From assembly GCA_029945375.1 (NCBI GenBank), contig CM057060.1:62001-126000 (forward strand): a DNA stretch of 64,000 bases, given 5' to 3'. The first letter of the stretch is position 1; each line of letters opens with the position of its first letter. Under the pieces are notes generated by a model. The model was not told the DNA's origin. It ran no database searches and saw only the letters and a program-made list of their open reading frames with translations. Source of the DNA: Agaricus subrufescens. Taxonomy: Eukaryota; Basidiomycota; Agaricomycetes; Agaricales; Agaricaceae. The position numbers were made by a program, and so were the translations under genes. Positions 43,942-55,417 of the stretch are shown piece by piece.

Positions 43942-44693
43942 TCATTCTGAAGCAATAATTCCATGGCTCACAATCTGTAAAAGCGAGCACCGCTGTATTT
44001 CTAATCGCAACTGATTATCATGCTCTTCAGCTTCTCTTTCTTCGGCTTGTTCTTTCTCTGCCTGCACCGCTTCACCACCACCATTGTTTGAAGATGTACT
44101 TGTGTTTTTTAATTTTCTTTTCTTTTCTCGCTCTTCTCTCTCCTTCTCTTGACGATGAATGATCATAGGATCAGCCTGTAATAACTGTCCCACCACTTCC
44201 CAAACATCAGGTGCCTTTGTCTGGATCTCACCAGCAATTTTTTCGACAGTACATTCCTTCATTTTTTCGGGTGTAATTGTACTCGCATTAAAATGTAATC
44301 CACTTTCGGGTCGCGTGAGAGTACACAGTTGCGAAGTCAAAGTCTGGAGATATTGTTGCTTGACCCAATTCTTGACAACATCTCGTGTCTGTTCATGATA
44401 CATTAACCATTGCAGTAGACGAGGCAGCTCGGCGAGAAATTTCATAGTGAGCTGGGAATTTGATAAATCGGGCTCAACAATACACCGTCGAATAAGGCTT
44501 TCGAGCGGAATATTCTTGTTTTCGAGAGTTGTAACGATTTCGTACAAAATGTGAGGGTTGTCGCGAGGCATTTGGGAGGATATGAGTCAATCGAAGTGGT
44601 ACGACTTTGGTACATGGTATATACGTAGTGAGAATCGACCAGCGAAGCTCGCAAACGTAGAGCATTGACTTCGCGGGCATGAGCTTCAACTGC
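43942..44693 (-). pseudogene. Fragment of a mobile-element-associated protein
   Basis: The main exon (43942 to about 44571) reads PHILYEIVTTLENKNIPLES, KNWVKQQYLQTLTSQLCTLT, SGLHFNASTITPEKMKECTV and APDVWEVVGQLLQADP. A charged stretch (EREEREKKRKL) and LRLEIQRCSLLQIVSH follow. A preceding short exon (about 44630-44693) reads EAHAREVNALRLRASLVDSH. From memory this resembles the N-terminal part of a large protein family dispersed in Agaricomycete genomes in mobile-element contexts; the remainder is absent. It ends at a stop within the element. The function is unknown. Confidence 0.55.
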
Positions 44694-44923
44694 AGTACCT
44701 TAATTAGGTAGTGTTATGGTCACATTGTTTATATAATCAGCTAAGTCCAAAAAACATTATTTTTACTGTTTTGTCTCGCGCGGGAAAACTCTTCGGTGAT
44801 GCCCGTTTGACGACAAGTGCCAGCCGCTCACTGAGTGAGCACACCTCTTAACGCGGTGTTTGGCTCTATTTGCCAAACGTGCGAACTCAGTCAAGTCGGT
44901 TGGGTAGGAGCCTGTGTCTGAAT

Positions 44924-46553
44924 GTGTATATCTGGCATTGTTACGTACACTTTCCAGCAGCGTATTACGATCATTTTTCAGCGGTGATAGAGAGCAGTAC
45001 ACACTACATCCGGCCTGATGAAATTTACATATGAGCCCTGTCTGAAATATGTGATCTGTTCTCTGGGAGTTGAAGTAAAAACTAACAACACCTAAGCTGA
45101 TGGCGAGAGTAAAAGTTGGGACAACTTGCATTTTTCCAATAGACTCCGGTTTTCTTCTTAGCCTACCTGCGTGCCTAATAGGTTGTGTGATGGTGAAGAG
45201 CTACGGTCAGCCCGGTTGCTCATAAGATTCACCAGAGGAGCTTCTAGCCAGAAATTCTAATTTAGCCTGGTCTGATCAGTGATCATGGTCGGGCATGGTC
45301 GGGAAAAATCTGGTAGCTCGAAGGTAGCTGCCTCGCCATTATGATAGCAGCAGAAGAGTTAAAAAATGATGCTTTGGATATGGCGAACCAGAGTTGAAAC
45401 AATTAACGCTCGCAGTACAAAGGGCAACTTTTGGGGAGCCAACACTGATCATCTGATTTGGTGGTCTCAGAGTGATAGGACCCATTTGACACCTTTCATC
45501 AAGTATATTTCAAATTAATCATGCACTCTTCATCACAATGAATACATATCACTGGTTTTACCCTAAGCCTTAACCTTTTTCAGTGGACCCAGGTTTGCAG
45601 CACCGCTGCTGCACCAGTGCATCAGTCACGCGCCCGAGGAAAACTGCCATGTTGACGCCATGCTTCAAACTATTCGTACCAGCCCATTATCTCTTCAGCG
45701 AAGTCATGGTTGGCCCAAGCGGACAGTTAGCTCGTAGGCAACAATCACAATAAAAAAAGAGATCTACAAGCCCGGCATCTTCTAGGGTTGAGTTCGCTGA
45801 AACTCCTTCACTGGAGGAGTAATGGCTATCAGGCATCAGCCTAACAGGGCCCTCGATGTTGCGTCAGTACAAGATATCTTTGGTTGTGGAGTCGGATAAT
45901 GGTCACCAGAATGTGATCAGTGATACGCAACACTGTTGCAGAGATGACTCACTTTCTTAGAGCTCATATATGCTATAAGGAATGAGCAAAGGGTAAACAT
46001 TACGGCCATGGCAGTTGGGAAGGAGTGTAGATGGTAGACAGCTTCCTGCCCCTTTGAGGGTCACGGAGCCGCGTCGTTATTTCTCAGTCAAGCCTGTAAA
46101 CGGTGTTGTAGTCAGGCAAAAGAAAGCTTCCAGGTATTCAAGGTGCTGAGCAACCGATACAAGTTGAAGTATAAGTGTATGTGACCACTATAGCAATCAG
46201 CTGTGACATTAGAGCCGTTCGCTCCTATCTCAACTGTTTCATCACAGCACCGGGTAGAAATATGTGTTGGGAGAGAAATCGAAATAAGGACATACAGCAG
46301 AAGTACCAAGCCCCTTGACAAAGTTTTTTTCTGTTTGTGTCTTGCGCGCCGATAACACACAGATCAATGGGAACTCGGCGAGATGAAAGAGAGTAGACGT
46401 TGACTGGTAGATACTATGTATTACAGTGGTAAAAGACTCTGAGAATGACTTGATTATAAAGAACATCCTCTAAGTATAAATGTCCATTATAGTATGCTTT
46501 GTTGCTAGCAATCCATTTGAAACGTCTTTGAAACCTTTTTGAACTACCGAGAA
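44924..46553. other. Intergenic block with duplicated sequence
   Basis: About 1.6 kb between the Mutator-like element and 7-TM copy 2. Parts (44970-45080; 46230-46550) are related to sequence downstream of copy 3 (55050-55420), for example ATTTTTCAGCGGTGA and GCTTTGTTGCTAG. No gene is supported. Confidence 0.55.
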
Positions 46554-47645
46554 CTACGAAAACTGGATCTCGGAAACTAGGTACAGTGTGCTGACATCAG
46601 ATTCGAATAGTTTGATATTGCGGTAGGCGCGACATGACATCGAAGCTAAGAGTGGTGCCAACCAAGCTGTAAGCATACTTTTGAAGACAGGAGGGAGTGA
46701 GGAAAAGCAATAAAGTATTGCAATGGTGGTCATCACAAGAAAGACAATCCTTGGGTAAAACATCAATGAAGGTAAAAAATAATCAAGCGAAGATACGCAC
46801 AGATAATACTGCTGACCGCCTCGTAGGACAGCTCGAGACAACCGAGGTAGAGCCTTGCCCAGAATAAAGCGCCTCCACCCCATCTCACGATCAATTACTA
46901 CGTGAGCGATTCCAATTTTGTATGAGATGGCAAAAAAGACAGAAGAATCGTAGACAATCATCACAGCCATGGTGAGACCCATTAGAGGGTTAGCACCCGA
47001 ATGTTGGAAATAGAGAGTTTCAGGAATGTATGATGGCTTCACAGAGTACACCAGAAATGCCTCAGAACACACGTAGGTTATCCAAAGAATAGTGAAGAAC
47101 CGGCGAACTTTGGGACTATCCGCATAGACCGCAAAGATCCGTTGGAGGAACAGATATGAGGAACATGTAATTGACAGCCCGGCAATAATTGTCCCAGAGA
47201 GCGCTGTTGCATACAGGTGGTGGATGGGTATGACTAGAAAACGACTCAATGATCAGGGTCAAATTTCCATTGAGAAATACGTACTCATCCTGACAACGTT
47301 GTTGGCCAGGTACAATGCCGCAAAAACTCTTCAAAAGATTTTTATTAGTCAGAAGATATACAAGGGTGTACACTGACCTGCTGAACATGAAACAGAATAT
47401 AGTAGAGCAAACACGGCTCCGGCGTACAACTCTTATGTCGTCAGGGAGAGTGGCAAATATATCCCAACTTATAGCCTTTTGTAGCGATGATTAAGGGAAG
47501 GTATGTTAGAGAAAATAAGAAAGCTGACACCTAAGAGGACGAGCAGAACATTCCTGCTAGCCTCGTATGCAAAGGCATCCGGAGGTGAGAGATGGTTAAG
47601 ATAGGTATCTGGGTTGGGCAGTGTGTCGTCTGATGAGGGCGGCAT
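46554..47645 (-). CDS. 7-TM membrane protein, array copy 2
   Basis: Start at 47645: MPPSSDDTLPNPDTYLNHLS. The main exon has LSITCSSYLFLQRIFAVYAD, FFTILWITYVCSEAFLVYSV, GLTMAVMIVYDSSVFFAISY and KIGIAHVVIDREMGWRRFIL, GKALPRLSRAVLRGGQQYYL. A 51-nt intron in the 3' part has no stop and keeps frame. The last exon ends KSMLTAWLAPLLASMSCRAY then RNIKLFESDVSTLYLVSEIQ, FS and stop. A Plavaka-type transposon begins 16 bp upstream of its ATG, so its ancestral promoter lies 6.6 kb away at 54248 and beyond. Confidence 0.82.
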
Positions 47646-47963
47646 GATGAATTGGGTTGTACATCAGCAAAATATCAAACATGTGATGCGTGTTGTGTCA
47701 CGCGCATCACACGTTTCACAACGCTACAGAAATTTGTAATTGTACAAATATATCGATCCATTTTCACAAGTATGAACGGTAGCGCACACAGGATATCATA
47801 CTGGCACAATAGTTCACAGAGGCCCTCACAAAGAGTTACATCCACGTACAACAGAGAGTCACACGCAGGTACAACGTTCACAAGGACTATCATTGGGCTT
47901 AAAATCGCAAAATTCATTTATAATTCGATGTAAAACCATAATAGAACGAAGAGGCATGTAAGG

Positions 47964-50541
47964 CTAGACTAAACAAGCTCTTTCATCAGCGGGGAAAAGC
48001 TCGGCATCGAGTTCATCTTGGGCTGTGGTGAGATGAGCTACCTTGGTCACCGGTATCACGCTAATTGCGGCCCTCATGATTATATCCCATTTCGTCTCTG
48101 AAAGTTGCACTGTAGATTGACTGTACCGTCGAGTAATTAAACCCCAGTCTTGTTGGTTGAACTCTCCCAATGAGGCTTGGCGTGTACCCTCCTTCCAGGC
48201 GTTCAACGCACGCTCAATCTATTAGGGAAACAATCAGAGGATGACGATTGGGGGAGCAAATCAATACTCACCGCCGCAGCCGTTAAAGCCACTGCACCCA
48301 CGGGATATCCCGCAGGTTCTCCTTCTACTTTGAGCATGTGCTGTACATGATACGAGAAGACCTTCAGAAAAAGGTCGGAGAGCCAAGGCAATCGGTCACT
48401 ACCCTTTGCATACTCTGATATTTAGTACATTTTAATGTAGAACTTAGTTAGCATCGTACCTGCTCATCAGGGCTCTTGCAGAGGAAGCAAGGCGCGGGTA
48501 GGAGACCTCCCATCTCCTCTTCGACTTCTTGTACAGTCTTGCCTTTCATCATTGAGTCTATGGCATGCAAAGCATTGGACCCAATTTTGCTACGCCATGA
48601 TCGAATGCCACTGGCCGCCTGTACCCTCATAACATCAGCGGTGTAATGAGTAGGAAGGTATTAGCATCTCACCAGATACTCTATAGCAGGGTTATCGACA
48701 TCCTGTGCAAGGTCAGGAAAGACCTGAACCCATGTTTGCTTTACTGTACTCAAGAAGTCTGGATCGCTGTTGGCTAACCAGGGGTTACTGAGGGTCGCTA
48801 CCCAATCATAGAGGCAAGCCATATAGGTCTGCGACCATTGTTTGACCAGTTTTGCTGCATGCGAGCGCAGGAAGGGCAAATCATGCTTTGTGTAAGAGAC
48901 AGCTCGTGAACCTGGGCGTGATTTTGACGCACGACCAGACACAGCTTTGTTGCTGAGATCGAAGGTGAGGGGATGCTTGGGGGCATAGGGGAAAGTAATC
49001 ACTTAGCCATCAGATATTTTGTCACCACTGATTTCGACGTCAGGGCAGGCTCTGGTTCATGAGGGCTGATGGTGATACCCATCTCATCAAACAAGTTAGA
49101 AACCTCCCAGTACATCATAGCAATGCTCACCTGGCTGGTTGTACACGTTATTGAGCTCATGTGGTGCGTTCCATTTCCATTGTGTCTGGTGAGATCTGGC
49201 GTGAGGTGGAGAGTGGTGGTGTCCTGGTGGTGAGTCGGTGCCAAAGTCTCACCCATTGGGGGCCCCTGTTGATCTTGACTTGTAATCAACAAGTTTGAGT
49301 GGTCACCTGACAGACACGTGACGCATCACTGAATACCAAGTCGCGAGGGTTGTATCACATGACGCACCTGCTGGCTTTGACACTGGGTGGCTCAACTTGA
49401 ATGATTTCCACCCTGCTTTCAAGCCTCCCAACACGCTACCTATCTTGGATCATTTAGAGGTATGCCTAACAAAAATTATCAGCATGAGCACCCCACGACT
49501 ACCTCATAGGGAATAGTGAACTCAAGAGTTTTGTTTTCGACTTCAAGCAGCTGATTATCTCCTACATCCGAGCTCGAGTTTGCCTCCCTCGCTTTGCGCT
49601 TCTTATCCCGGGTGTCTGACTTCCGGGCATGATTTCCATGTACCATAGGTACGTCCTCCTGGCTTTGGTTTGTGCGTGGAGTGGCTTTCATCTTTATCTG
49701 ATTTATCTTCTGCTGCACAGACTCTCGAAGCCCACCTCGAGACTTCTACTGGCTGTAAGTCTCACACCTGTGCATGCAAAGCACACTACTGACCTTTTTT
49801 GCAGCAGCCCTGCCTCTGACTTCCTCAAACCCATCCGTACCAAACCCTTCTGCATCGTCACCTTCATCGAAAACCGCCAAATCGCTGGAATGAGTATGCA
49901 CGGAGCAAGGACAATTGTCCTCAGCATTGCTCCCATTACCATCGTCTTTGTCCACATCGTGTTCGCCCATGTCTAGAGTAGGTGGAGCAGAGTCGGAATC
50001 CCCACCTGTGACGGACATTGGGGGAAACTCAAACTCAGAGCTTGCCTGAGACTCCCATTGGACGGCAACGCTGTCTTCCTCAATTTCCCCCTGGCTGGCT
50101 TCACTGTTCCATTCTTCAGAAAAATCAAAGCTTTTGCCCAACAAAGGATCAGACACCACCTTGTGAGTTGGCTGCTTGCTTCAGTGTGAGCATGTACACA
50201 GTATAACCTTCTATGCCACTCACTCTAGGGCATACGATGCCTGGGACTTTGAGTTTCGGGTTGAGGATGGGGCCTGGAGGAGCGTCCAGGTCTGGTCGAT
50301 TGGTGTGTGTTTTGCGGTGGTCGACACGCATTTGCAGGTCAGCCTCATATGCTGCTGTCTCCTCGACGTGCTTTCTTCTCTTCTTGGCGGTAGCATGTAA
50401 CGCACCTAATCTAGCCTCAGCCTCTGCCTGTTTATCAGAGGCAATCTGAGACGCCGTGCGACACTTATGGTCATACCAAGTATGCGTCGCCCCAGGATGC
50501 GTTGTCTTGTTCTTGTCTCGAGTCTTCAGTCGACTGGTCAT
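47964..50541 (-). CDS. Transposon accessory protein (second ORF of Plavaka-type element)
   Basis: Multi-exon. It starts MTSRLKTRDKNKTTHPGATH and continues with a charged region (KKRRKHVEETAAYEADLQMR), an acidic region (SEEWNSEASQGEIEED) and a basic stretch (RDKKRKAREANSSSD). The C-terminal helical domain reads HAAKLVKQWSQTYMACLYDW, ASGIRSWRSKIGSNALHAID, WLSDLFLKVFSYHVQHMLKV and GYPVGAVALTAAA/IERALNAWK. I associate this domain with proteins found beside Plavaka transposases, perhaps the DUF6532 group; that naming is uncertain. The stop is at 47964-47966. Exons look open, but I cannot exclude damage at junctions. Confidence 0.6.
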
Positions 50542-50677
50542 AGGAGAGTAAGGTGAAACAAGTGTTACGCTACAGGTATGTTTCTACATCCTTACCTTCC
50601 GGTTTTATCCACTCACCATTCCTCACTCTACACTCTACATTTCACCACTCTCTATTACTCAGGATCTTTTCACCCTG

Positions 50678-53600
50678 ATGCCACCTCATCGCCCTGCAAC
50701 ACTACGTTTGCATTGCCAATTTCCCGGCTGCCCAAAGATTTGTTGCAGTGGCAAAGGGCTAACAAAACATGTATGCGACATACACACATGTGCAAATCGT
50801 GTTGTAGGCTCGGCAGGATTGGGTACCATTGGACACGACAGTCATGAGGCGTCTTTCGGCGACGTTGACAGTCGTTCCTCCCCACCCCCTCTACACTCAG
50901 TTGACTCTCCACCATCGCCTCCCACCACTCCTTGTGGCCCAGACCCACCCCCGGCACCACTCAATGCAAGAAACATCAGAGCACACCCACATCTGGACGG
51001 TACGTTCCACGCTTTGCATCTATTCGGTACCCTCAACCAAGCGGCCCGCATCTATACCCACCTTAGGTACAGTATATACCGCCGACGTGCCGTCAAATAC
51101 TTTGAATCAGGGCGAGGCAAACCACTGGGCACCATTCAAGAATGGTGCAGAGTTCCGCTTGGCCGACCTTCTGTTTTGATGTGTTGAGATGTCTGCAGAG
51201 AATATCAATGAGTTGTGCGCCATACATGATGAACTCTTGCAACAGCATGATGATGTAGGACTGTTCACTTCCGCACAGCACATGTATGATACCATTGACT
51301 CTATCCAACATGGCAATGCCCCCTGGAATTGTATTAAGGCCAGTGTTCCTTACGACGAACACACCGCGCCGAGTTGGAAGAAGAAAGAATATGCAATTTG
51401 GTACCGAGACCCAGATACGATTCTCAAGTTAATGCTTCAGAATCAAGACTTCGACGGAGAGTTTGACTACGCGCCATATGTAGAATTGGATCCTAGAGGA
51501 GAACGTGTATGGAGTAATGTGATGTCTGGGAACTATGTGTGGCACCAGTCTGTAAGTCATGATATGTATCAAAGCAGGGGGAAGCCGACTGACGTTGATT
51601 AAGTCTAAGATCTATGCGAATGATCCCTCAACTGCAGGAGCTCTCTACTGTCCGATAATCTGTGGTACAGACAAAACGACAGTTTCCGTAGCCACGGGCC
51701 ACATAGAGTACCATCCTGGATATATCTCAATAGGAAATATCCACAACAATGTTTGCCGAGCTCATCGCAATGGTGTGGTTCCTTTTATTTTTTTCCCCAT
51801 TCCCAAGAGTATGTGTGTGTCCATTTTAACCCCACCCCTGTTGAACATCATCTTGGTTCCAGATGACCGAAAACACGACAATGACATGGAATATCAAACA
51901 TTCAAGAAACAGTTGTTTCATCAAGCGTTGTCTGCAGTCTTCCTATCAATGAAACCAGCCATGTCGACACCTGTTATCTGCCTATGTCCTGATGGTCAGC
52001 GGCGACGGGTGATCTATGACTTGGCTGCTTTTATTGGCAATTATCCCAAGCAAGTTGTCCTGGCTGGGATTGTTCAAGGATGGTGTGCCAAGTATGTGTC
52101 GTCCCCATGAGTGATTATTTCCGTGGCTCATATCTTCAGATGTACAGCTTTACCGGATCAACTAGATGATACTCCTCATGCCCTCCCTCGGGAGCGACAG
52201 CATAACGACTTGTTATCTCATCTTTTTAAGGATGATCCCACTCTACTATGGGATGAATACGGGCTGGACTGCCAGATAGTGGTACGTTCTGCCACTCTAT
52301 GACATCTTTGATCGTAGGCTTAATTTCATGCTTAGCCTTTTACCTCCGATTTTCCGCGAGCTGACATTCATGCCATGCTCACACCCGACCTATTACACCA
52401 AGTTATCAAAGGAACGTTTAAGGATCACCTTGTCACTTGGATTGGAGAATATTTAGAATTGAAAGAAGGGAAAGTGAGGGCCTCAGTGATAATGGACAAT
52501 ATAGATAAACGGTTAGCTAAAAAAGTCTCTATTGTTCTATCTGACAGCTGACTAGATCATAGGATAGCAGCTGCCCCAGCATTTCCTGGGCTCCGAAGGT
52601 TTCCAGATGGCCGGAGATTCAAACAGTGGACTGGGAACAACTCTAAGGCCCTCATGAAAGTATGCTATGCATCGTAAATCAAACCATTTATGTTGCTAAA
52701 GTGCTATTGAAGGTGTACCTTCCGGCCCTTGTAGGCTATGTCCCCTCCGAAATCACTCGCACCCTCGCCTCTTTTCTTGAATTCTGTTACATAGCTCGTC
52801 GGCCTCATTTTACCCCGACCACCTTAGATCATCTTGATAAAACCCTCAAATCTTTTCACCAACTTCGTGAAGTATTTCGGAAGACTGGTGTGCACCCAAA
52901 AGGTTTCTCCCTTCCTCGACAACATTCTTTAGTGCACTATCGAACTTTAATAGAAGATTTTGGAGTGCCTGGGAGTCTTTGCTTGTCAATAACAGAGTCA
53001 CGTCACATTACAGCAGTCAAGAAACCCTGGCAACGTTCAAATTGTTACAATGCCCTTGGTCAAATGCTACAAACAAACCAAAGATTGGATAAGCTCCATG
53101 CCCTACGTGTGCATTTAGTGACACAGAACATGATACCACCTTTTCACAGTATGGTTTCGAAGGAGGATAAAGAGGCTGAAGAGGATGCTAGACCAGTAGA
53201 TGATTTAGTGAATGGGAGCATGGTCTTGGCCCGCCGTCCAGGCATGTTTTTTTTGTTTTGTTTTAAACACAAATTATTATGTTCTAATGCAATCAGTATT
53301 TAGCAAAGGGCTACCCTCATAATTTAGAAATGTTGGGTGCTCACATCAATGTACCTAACCTTTCAACCCTTACTTGACGCTTTCTCTATGACCAACTCTT
53401 TCCTTCTGCATGATTTCCTGCACAATCAGTGCCTTCTCATCGCCTCCCTGAGATTGACTGTGCAATCTCAGTATATCATTCCGCTGTCGCGACATTTTTT
53501 GCCCCTTCAGATCCATCAGGCTTATTTGGCATGTACAGAGAACGTATTCGGTGTACACCCCACTGGCGTCATACTGGTCATCGCTGGGACTGTGCTTTCG

Positions 53601-53971
53601 TGGTGGAAGATCAAAACCAGGCTGGTTTTGATGGCCTGAGTGTAGTACGTCTCCGATTATTGTTTTCTTTCAAACATGCTGGCATGTTCTATCCCTGTGC
53701 TCTCGTAGAATGGTTCAATAAAGCTCAAAGGACTCGAGATGCTAACACAGGGCTTTGGATCGTTGAGCTGGATTTACGAGGAGTACATAAGCGACCTTTT
53801 ATGTCGGTCATACATCTTGATTGTTTGCTACGAGCTGCTCACCTCATGCCTGTATTTGGCTCTCAAGCTATGCCAGATGGCTTTCGTCATGAGCAGAGCC
53901 TTGATGCCTTTAAGGCGTTTTATGTAAACCAGTACATAGACCATCATACGCATGAATTACTGTGTAACTAG
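50678..53971 (+). pseudogene. Plavaka-type transposase, broken by stops and frame changes
   Basis: The N-terminus has a C2H2 zinc finger (CQFPGCPKICCSGKGLTKHV, then CDIH). Later exons give NAPWNCIKASVPYDEHTAPS, FDGEFDYAPYVELDPRGERV, GTDKTTVSVATGHIEYHPGY, ISIGNIHNNVCRAHRNGVVP, DFPRADIHAMLTPDLLHQVI, KGTFKDHLVTWIGEYLELKE, FPGLRRFPDGRRFKQWTG, HPKGFSLPRQHSLVHYRTLI and SITESRHITAVKKPWQRSNC. The C-terminal exon ends QSLDAFKAFYVNQYIDHHTH. In-frame TGA codons occur at 51177-51179, 53375-53377 and 53411-53413, each where Arg (CGA) is expected. The reading also shifts frame between about 51000 and 51120. It is therefore probably inactive. Confidence 0.85.
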
Positions 53972-54247
53972 TGTTTCTAGGTCATATGAAAGATATCTAT
54001 AAATCTTTCTAACTTTGTTGAGTTCTGATTTGCGGGATAGCCTGAGTCCCAGTCTCCTGCAAAGTGTACTGTGTGACATGTGGTGCAATGATGCATCTGG
54101 CATGATTAGTGTGCTTGCGGTGACATTGGTACACAATGTGATATTGATGGTGACATTTTCGTGACGTTGTGACTTATGTGATTGTACTGCATGCACATCG
54201 ATCACAACCATCACAAATGATCACTAATTTGATCTTTTGCTGATGTA

Positions 54248-55417
54248 TCGACCGAATGGGCTCCCTTCCTTTTGTATGGTGAACTCGTTCTATTGATAGC
54301 TGGTACTGTGTCAGGCTGTACACACGGTTGCATGCTATTTTAATCCATCGAATCATGATGCATGATGGTTGAACGGAAAGGGCGGCTAATTGACTTGCTC
54401 AACCTGTCAATGGGAATGCAGAAGCTTAGAAGTTTGCAAACTGGATGAAAAGCAAACGTTGGGACTGACTTAAAGATATTGTTTTGTCGTTTCTATGTTT
54501 ATCGATAGATATACTTCCAAATGTCTTTACAACACACAGTGTCTGAGTTTGAATCGACAGCATGCTGTTGCATGCTCTGATGAAGTAGGACACAATCACG
54601 ATCGTCATCACTTCCACTGGCGTTGTTAGAGATATAAATGACATCGTGTTTCGTTTGCACTACCTGTGTTCTGATGGGTAAGTTTCTTAACTCCAACCCA
54701 GAGCGCTCGCGCAATGTCAGATGACTTGAAATAAAACCATACTGTATTACACTTTCTGATGGTGTGAGATGCAGAGAGATGCTGTGATTATTCGAAGAAA
54801 GAAATGCTTCTTTTTAACACACTTGGACAGTCGTGAGAGTGTGATCAATGGTTTATAACGTTATGGCGCATACTAATTACCATAGGTTTAGAATTTTATG
54901 ATTCACCTTAACGAAGGGAGGAACCGATACTGGCTTTACATGGCGACAAATTTGGCTTTGAAATTTACCATCACTTATCTATCCGTGTCTATGGATACTA
55001 TGATTCGAACTCTCCTACCTAGCTCGCTCTCATGGGCCGAACGGATTGTGTCACACATAGCGATTCATTTTTCAGCGGTGACAGGAGGTATTGTATACCG
55101 CATCCGGGTATAAACCATGTGTTAAAGTCAGGGAAAAATCGAAGTTAGGACTGACGGTAGATAGAGCCAGCCTTTGGGTCAAGCTTGAGAGGTCTGCCTT
55201 TCTCATGCGCGCCCATACGCTAACATTCAACCGGAACTCAGCAAGATAAAAAAGAGTAGACCATGACTGTGGTAGGTATTACAACGAGGGGAGACCCGAT
55301 GAAAAACTCGATAATACATGAGATAAATGATAACTTATAAGAACATGTCAATTAAAATGGACTTTGTTGCTAGTATTCCATTTGAGGTATCCCTGGAACC
55401 TTTTGAACTATCAAGAA
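54248..55417. other. Displaced promoter of 7-TM copy 2 and duplicated intergenic block
   Basis: The first ~60 bp contain the CTATTGATAG block seen upstream of copies 1 and 3, so this is the ancestral upstream region of copy 2. The rest (54480-55130) is related to 56740-57300: shared stretches include CACAATCACGATCG and GCGACAAATTTGGCTTTG. No gene is supported. Confidence 0.7.

Larger units (their letters stand above)
43230..44914. mobile_element. Mutator-like (MULE) element carrying gene fragments
   Basis: This 1685-bp element is flanked by perfect 9-bp direct repeats TGTCTGAAT (43221-43229 and 44915-44923). Its ends form long inverted repeats, 43230-43319 and 44815-44914. The outer 14 bp (CAGGCTCCTACCCA) match exactly and the inner 28 bp end in CAGTGAGCGGCTGGCACTT; the middle has diverged and carries indels. 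Long TIRs and 9-bp duplications are the hallmarks of Mutator-like elements. Inside are an N-terminal RecQ-type helicase fragment (+) and part of another protein (-), but no MULE transposase. This is a non-autonomous, gene-fragment-carrying (Pack-MULE-like) structure. It could also be a deletion derivative of a larger element that normally includes these genes. Confidence 0.85.
47662..54245. mobile_element. Plavaka-type (EnSpm/CACTA-like) DNA transposon
   Basis: A 6584-bp element. The left end CATCAGCAAAATATCAAA (47662-47679) and the right end, inverse of CATCAGCAAAAGATCAAA (54228-54245), form an 18-bp terminal inverted repeat with one mismatch. Both ends are flanked by TA (47660-47661, 54246-54247). 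Subterminal GTGAC/TCACA-type motifs are dense at both ends. It carries two divergently oriented genes sharing a promoter at about 50542-50677: an accessory protein (-) and a transposase (+). Sequence beyond the right end continues the promoter of 7-TM copy 2 (CTATTGATAG block), confirming the insertion boundary. Confidence 0.88.
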
